Under the pieces are notes generated by a model, which was not told where the DNA came from, did not search any database, and was given only the letters and a program-made list of their open reading frames with translations. The position numbers and the translations under genes are program-made. From Brenneria izadpanahii (GTDB lineage Bacteria; Pseudomonadota; Gammaproteobacteria; Enterobacterales; Enterobacteriaceae), in the NCBI RefSeq assembly GCF_017569925.1, contig NZ_CP050854.1, positions 1,240,001-1,304,000 on the forward strand: a stretch of 64,000 nt of DNA, in the 5' to 3' direction. Positions 60,801 to 64,000 of the stretch are shown in pieces (the first letter of the stretch is position 1; each line of letters begins with the position of its first letter).

Positions 60801-63800
60801 GGCTGGCGATACGGTTACGGTGACTGTGGGTGGTGAGTCTTATCAGACGACCGTCAATGCTGATGGCAGCACCTGGAGTGTGAATGTGCCGGGTAGCGTG
60901 TTGGCGGGCAATAATGCGGTGAATGCTACGGTCACCACGTCTGATGCGGCGGGGAATACGACCACCGCCGAATCCAGCCGTGGTTATACGGTGGATACGG
61001 TAGCGCCGGAAGCCGCGATCACTATCGACACGATTACTGCGGATAACGTGATCAATGCCGCTGAGTCCAACCAAAACATCAGTGTCACCGGTAAAGTGGG
61101 CTCGGACGTCCAGGCTGGCGACACGGTCACCGTAACGGTAGGTAGTGAAACTTACCAAACTACCGTGAATGCCGATGGCAGCACCTGGAGCGTGAATGTG
61201 CCGGGTAGCGTGCTGGCGGGCAATACGTCGGTCAATGCCACGGTCACCACCGCGGATGCCGCAGGGAATACAACCACTGCGGATGCCAATCGTCCGTATG
61301 GTGTGGATACCGTAGCACCAGAAGCGGCGATCTCCATTGATACCATTACTGCGGATAATGTGATCAATGCCGCTGAGTCCAACCAAAATATCAGCGTCAC
61401 CGGTAAAGTGGGCTCGGACGTCCAGGTTGGCGATACGGTCACGGTGACGGTGGGCAGTGAGTCTTACCAGACTACCGTGAATGCTGATGGCTCGACCTGG
61501 AGCGTCAACGTGCCGGGCAGTGTGTTGGCGGACAATAATGCGGTCAATGCCACGGTCACCACCGCGGATGCAGCAGGGAATACAACCACCGCCGAGTCCA
61601 GCCGCGGCTATACGGTTGATACGGTAGCGCCGGAAGCCGCGATCACTATCGATACCATTACTGCCGATAATGTGGTGAATGCGGCCGAGTCCAACCAAAA
61701 CATTAGCGTCACCGGTAAAGTGGGCTCGGACGTCCAGGCTGGCGATGCGGTTACCGTGACTGTCGGTAGCGAAACTTACCAAACCACGGTCAATGCCGAT
61801 GGCAGCACTTGGAGCGTGAATGTGCCGGGCAGTGTGTTGGCGGGCAATAATGCGGTCAATGCCACGGTCACCACGTCTGATGCGGCGGGGAATACAACCA
61901 CCGCCGAAGCGAGCCGTCCGTATGGTGTGGATACGGTAGCGCCGGAAGCGGCGATCTCTATCGACACGATTACTGCGGATAATGTGATTAATGCCGCTGA
62001 GTCCAACCAAAACATCAGCGTCACCGGTAAAGTGGGCTCGGACGTTCAGGCTGGCGACACGGTCACCGTAACGGTGGGCAGCGAAACTTACCAGACCACG
62101 GTGAATGCTGATGGCACTACCTGGAGCGTGAATGTGCCGGGTAGTGTGCTGGCGGGCAATAATGCGGTGAATGCTACGGTGACGACTGCGGATGCGGCGG
62201 GGAATACAACCACCGCCGAAGCGAGCCGTCCGTATGGTGTCGATACCGTGGCGCCGGAAGCCGCGATCTCCATTGATACGATTACTGCGGATAACGTAAT
62301 CAATGCGGCCGAGTCCAACCAAAATATCAGCGTCACCGGTAAAGTGGGCTCGGACGTTCAGGCTGGCGATACGGTTACGGTGACTGTGGGTGGTGAGTCT
62401 TATCAGACGACCGTCAATGCTGATGGCAGCACCTGGAGTGTGAATGTGCCGGGTAGCGTGTTGGCGGGCAATAATGCGGTGAATGCTACGGTCACCACGT
62501 CTGATGCGGCGGGGAATACGACCACCGCCGAATCCAGCCGTGGTTATACGGTGGATACGGTAGCGCCGGAAGCCGCGATCACTATCGACACGATTACTGC
62601 GGATAACGTGATCAATGCCGCTGAGTCCAACCAAAACATCAGTGTCACCGGTAAAGTGGGCTCGGACGTCCAGGCTGGCGACACGGTCACCGTAACGGTA
62701 GGTAGTGAAACTTACCAAACTACCGTGAATGCCGATGGCAGCACCTGGAGCGTGAATGTGCCGGGTAGCGTGCTGGCGGGCAATACGTCGGTCAATGCCA
62801 CGGTCACCACCGCGGATGCCGCAGGGAATACAACCACTGCGGATGCCAATCGTCCGTATGGTGTGGATACCGTAGCACCAGAAGCGGCGATCTCCATTGA
62901 TACCATTACTGCGGATAATGTGATCAATGCCGCTGAGTCCAACCAAAATATCAGCGTCACCGGTAAAGTGGGCTCGGACGTCCAGGTTGGCGATACGGTC
63001 ACGGTGACGGTGGGCAGTGAGTCTTACCAGACTACCGTGAATGCTGATGGCTCGACCTGGAGCGTCAACGTGCCGGGCAGCGTGCTGGCGGGGAATAGCT
63101 CGGTCAATGCTACGGTCACTACCGCGGATGCAGCAGGGAATACGACCACTGCCGAGTCCAGCCGTGGTTATACGGTGGATACGGTAGCGCCGGAAGCCGC
63201 GATCACTATCGATACCATTACTGCCGATAATGTGATCAATGCTGCCGAATCCAATCAAAACATCAGCGTCACCGGTAAAGTGGGCTCGGATGTCCAGGTT
63301 GGCGATGCGGTTACGGTCACCGTCGGTGGTGAAACTTACCAGACGACCGTGAATGCCGATGGCAGTACCTGGAGCGTCAATGTGCCGGGCAGCGTGCTGG
63401 CGGGGAATAGCTCGGTCAATGCTACGGTCACTACCGCGGATGCAGCAGGGAATACGACCACTGCCGAGTCCAGTCGTGGTTATACAGTTGATACGGTAGC
63501 GCCGGAAGCCGCGATCACTATCGATACCATTACTGCCGATAATGTGATCAATGCTGCCGAATCCAATCAAAACATCAGCGTCACCGGTAAAGTGGGTTCG
63601 GACGTCCAGGCTGGTGATACGGTTACCGTGTCGGTGGGCAACGAGACTTACCAGACCACGGTCAATGCCGATGGCAGCACCTGGAGTGTCAATGTTCCGG
63701 GCAGTGTGTTGGCGGGCAATAATGCGGTCAATGCCACGGTCACCACTGCGGATGCGGCAGGGAATACAACCACCGCCGAAGCGAATCGTCCGTATGGTGT

Positions 63801-64000
63801 GGATACGGTAGCGCCGGAAGCGGCGATCTCCATCGATACCATTACTGCGGATAACGTGATTAATGCCGCTGAGTCTAATCAGTCCATCCCAGTTACCGGT
63901 CAGGTTGGTGCTAGCGTGCAGGCCGGTGATACGGTTACGGTCACCGTGGGTAGTGAGTCTTATCAAACTACCGTGAATGCCGACGGCAGCATCTGGAGCG
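54895..64000 (+). CDS. Giant LapA/BapA-like repeat adhesin with retention module and TAAG site, 3' truncated by window edge
   Basis: A plus-strand frame open from a TTG start (AAGGGG about 8 bases upstream) to the window end: more than 3,035 residues, the rest outside. Residues 1-100 are a Lap-type retention module (IGQVFVVALDGSQRLL, then TLPDGRTLDLGRD). Residues 96-108, DPTQILEPTAAG, hold the TAAG motif (105-108) cut by LapG-type proteases. After one Ig-like domain (about 175-265) come 104-residue Ig-like repeats from residue 269: 26 complete, a 27th cut by the edge. A typical core is GDTVTVTVGSETYQTTVNADG. The RTX and type I secretion signals should lie beyond the edge. The divergent lapEBC is the likely exporter. 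Confidence 0.92.
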   Translation, partial: MNSVIGIIKFVIGQVFVVALDGSQRLLVAGERIYSGEEVVTGNNGAVSITLPDGRTLDLGRDSSWSGAADVSNKDATSASNNNDVEALQSAIAQGEDPTQILEPTAAGNSDIGEAGDGGGSHTPVVLELTGQIVDPTTGYDTAGLTSGTASSFEESNAGAMALATSASETTDNTISPSVSITINGDGTVIFSFTKPPAGFDGNDISVANGTLRDLTQDANDPTHWSAVLTPRSDFEGDVVISVPDGSYTDENGTPGTGASSSVTVDTLAPDATISIDTITEDNVVNADESNQTISVTGQVGADVHAGDIVAVTVGGQSYQTTVNADGNTWSVDVPGSVLAGNTAISASVTTSDAAGNSTTAHASRTYGVDTVAPEASITIDPVTTDNVINQAESTQPQTITGRVGNDVQVGDTVTVTVGGHSYQTTVTAADGGSMWSVNVPGSVLAGNRSVNASVTTADAAGNTATANTSHGYEVDVTAPEAAITIDTITADNVINAAESQQDVAVTGKVGANVQAGDAVTVTVGSETYQTTVNADGSTWSVNMPGSVLAGNTSVNATVTTADAAGNTTTAESSRGYTVDTVAPEATITIDTITADNVINAAESNQNISVTGKVGSDVQAGDTVTVTVGSETYQTTVNADGSTWSVNVPGSVLAGNTSVNASVTTADAAGNTTTADANRPYGVDTVAPEAAISIDTITADNVINAAESNQNISVTGKVGSDVQAGDTVTVTVGSETYQTTVNADGSTWSVNVPGSVLAGNTAVNATVTTADAAGNTTTAESSRGYTVDTVAPEAAISIDTITADNVINAAESNQSIPVTGQVGANVQAGDTVTVTVGSETYQTTVNADGSTWSVNVPGSVLAGNGSVNATVTTADAAGNTTTADANRPYGVDTVAPEAAISIDTITADNVINAAESQQNVTVTGQVGANVQVGDTVTVTVGSETYQTTVNADGSTWSVNVPGSVLAGNTAVNATVTTADAAGNTTTAEANRPYGVDTVAPDATISIDTITADNVVNAAESNQNISVTGKVGSDVQAGDTVTVTVGSETYQTTVNADGSTWSVNVPGSVLAGNTSVNATVTTADAAGNTATANTSHGYDVDVTAPEAAISIDTITADNVINAAESNQNISVTGQVGANVQAGDTVTVTVGGETYQTTVNADGSTWSVNVPGSVLAGNTSVNASVTTADAAGNTTTAESSRGYTVDTVAPEAAISIDTITADNVINAAESNQNISVTGKVGSDVQAGDMVTVTVGSETYQTTVNADGTTWSVNVPGSVLAGNTSVNATVTTSDAAGNTTTAESSRGYTVDTVAPEASITIDPVTADNTINLNESNQPQTISGRVGNDVQAGDAVTVTVGGETYQTTVNADGTTWSVNVPGSVLAGNTSVNATVTTADAAGNTTTAESSRGYTVDTVAPEAVISIDTITADNVINAAESNQNISITGKVGSDVQAGDTVTVTVGGETYQTTVNADGSTWSVNVPGSVLAGNSSVNAVVTTADAAGNTATANASHGYEVDVTAPEAAISIDTITADNVINAAESNQNISVTGKVGLDVQAGDTVTVTVGSESYQTTVNADGSTWSVNVPGSVLAGNSTVNATVTTADAAGNTATANASHGYEVDVTAPEAAISIDTITADNVINAAESNQNISVTGKVGSDVQTGDTVTVTVGGETYQTTVNADGSTWSVNVPGSVLADNNAVNATVTTADAAGNTTTAESSRGYTVDTVAPEAAITIDTITADNVVNAAESNQNISVTGKVGSDVQAGDAVTVTVGSETYQTTVNADGTTWSVNVPGSVLAGNNAVNATVTTSDAAGNTTTAEASRPYGVDTVAPEAAISIDTITADNVINAAESNQNISVTGKVGSDVAGDTVVTVGSETYQTTVNADGTTWSVNVPGSVLAGNNAVNATVTTADAAGNTTTAEASRPYGVDTVAPEAAISIDTITADNVINAAESNQNISVTGKVGSDVQAGDTVTVTVGGESYQTTVNADGSTWSVNVPGSVLAGNNAVNATVTTSDAAGNTTTAESSRGYTVDTVAPEAAITIDTITADNVINAAESNQNISVTGKVGSDVQAGDTVTVTVGSETYQTTVNADGSTWSVNVPGSVLAGNTSVNATVTTADAAGNTTTADANRPYGVDTVAPEAAISIDTITADNVINAAESNQNISVTGKVGSDVQVGDTVTVTVGSESYQTTVNADGSTWSVNVPGSVLADNNAVNATVTTADAAGNTTTAESSRGYTVDTVAPEAAITIDTITADNVVNAAESNQNISVTGKVGSDVQAGDAVTVTVGSETYQTTVNADGSTWSVNVPGSVLAGNNAVNATVTTSDAAGNTTTAEASRPYGVDTVAPEAAISIDTITADNVINAAESNQNISVTGKVGSDVQAGDTVTVTVGSETYQTTVNADGTTWSVNVPGSVLAGNNAVNATVTTADAAGNTTTAEASRPYGVDTVAPEAAISIDTITADNVINAAESNQNISVTGKVGSDVQAGDTVTVTVGGESYQTTVNADGSTWSVNVPGSVLAGNNAVNATVTTSDAAGNTTTAESSRGYTVDTVAPEAAITIDTITADNVINAAESNQNISVTGKVGSDVQAGDTVTVTVGSETYQTTVNADGSTWSVNVPGSVLAGNTSVNATVTTADAAGNTTTADANRPYGVDTVAPEAAISIDTITADNVINAAESNQNISVTGKVGSDVQVGDTVTVTVGSESYQTTVNADGSTWSVNVPGSVLAGNSSVNATVTTADAAGNTTTAESSRGYTVDTVAPEAAITIDTITADNVINAAESNQNISVTGKVGSDVQVGDAVTVTVGGETYQTTVNADGSTWSVNVPGSVLAGNSSVNATVTTADAAGNTTTAESSRGYTVDTVAPEAAITIDTITADNVINAAESNQNISVTGKVGSDVQAGDTVTVSVGNETYQTTVNADGSTWSVNVPGSVLAGNNAVNATVTTADAAGNTTTAEANRPYGVDTVAPEAAISIDTITADNVINAAESNQSIPVTGQVGASVQAGDTVTVTVGSESYQTTVNADGSIWS
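55699..64000 (+). repeat. Tandem 312-bp (104-residue) Ig-like repeats, 26 complete copies plus one partial
   Basis: Repeats counted from the codon for the first residue of APEA/APDA begin at 55699, 56011, 56329, 56641, 56953, 57265 and so on every 312 bases to 63811. There are two length exceptions: the second repeat is 318 bases and the 16th (from 60385) is 306. Linkers before each repeat come in three interchangeable forms (SRGYTVDTV, NRPYGVDTV, SHGYEVDVT), a mosaic pattern that points to recombination among repeats. Confidence 0.93.
59961..63080 (+). repeat. Tandem segmental duplication of a five-repeat block inside the adhesin
   Basis: The block from about 59961 to 61520 recurs at about 61515 to 63080. 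The offset is 1554 bases up to about 60490 and 1560 after 60515. From 60515 to 61520 the copies are identical by eye; the first part differs mainly in a patch near 60238-60285. Rare words such as GCGGACAATAATGCGG at the block edge occur in both copies. Confidence 0.85.

Noticed and set aside
59347..63966. 1,539-residue minus-strand ORF, with similar 468-501-residue minus-strand ORFs at 55390-58356
   Set aside because: Shadow of the plus-strand adhesin. The 312-base repeats keep the antisense frame free of stops, and the product is an Arg/His/Ile-rich repeat without signal or family likeness.

Overview
The window comes from an enterobacterial chromosome. The core genes read as close relatives of Escherichia coli K-12 proteins, and several blocks keep E. 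coli-like order: degP-cdaR; a tRNA-Lys/tRNA-Val cluster beside gltX with two tRNA-Ala genes beyond it; and ung, grcA, srmB, trmN, nadB, rpoE-rseABC, lepA-lepB-rnc-era-recO-pdxJ-acpS-yfhL. The mixture of this core with a sulfate importer after cdaR, a complete Tad pilus locus and a giant Lap-type adhesin suggests a plant- or environment-associated member of Enterobacterales such as the Pectobacteriaceae. That placement is an inference; no 16S rRNA or other species marker is present.

Layout. 1-2363: 3' part of degP, then cdaR. 2364-6634: sulfate ABC importer sbp-cysT-cysW-cysA, with a stem-loop after the binding-protein gene and a terminator after cysA. 6762-13183: accessory minus-strand segment holding a small exported protein, an unrecognised Ser/Thr/Asn-rich protein and a MacAB-like tripartite exporter (ATPase, permease, outer-membrane factor with a frameshift, periplasmic adaptor). 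13707-16186: tRNA-Lys, three tRNA-Val, gltX, two tRNA-Ala. 16284-33251: conserved housekeeping block. grcA has two FNR boxes upstream and rpoE has a sigma-E promoter. 33525-36719: c-di-GMP genes, pdeH behind a near-consensus FliA promoter and then a PAS-GAF-GGDEF protein. 37425-49389: Tad/Flp pilus locus in the order flp, prepilin peptidase, rcpC, rcpA, CpaD-like lipoprotein, tadZ, tadA, tadB, tadC, tadD, tadE (frameshifted), tadF-like, tadG. 49517-54513: type I secretion system lapE-lapB-lapC on the minus strand. 54895-64000: divergent giant adhesin on the plus strand, open to the right edge.

How the genes work together. The right half (33.5-64 kb) reads as a surface-attachment region. A phosphodiesterase and a predicted diguanylate cyclase could adjust c-di-GMP. 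Tad pili could give early attachment, and the type I system would export a repeat adhesin. That adhesin has an N-terminal retention module and a TAAG motif, the expected site for LapG, the periplasmic protease that LapD restrains when c-di-GMP is high. LapD and LapG are not in the window. The adhesin carries 26 complete 104-residue repeats plus one partial, including a nearly exact tandem duplication of five repeats (about 1.55 kb).

Limits. No database search or structure prediction was run. Family calls rest on remembered sequences, motifs, length and gene order. Two genes (outer-membrane factor near 8.84 kb, tadE near 46.75 kb) carry apparent frameshifts that could be real or sequencing errors. 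No rRNA, CRISPR array, insertion sequence or prophage was seen.
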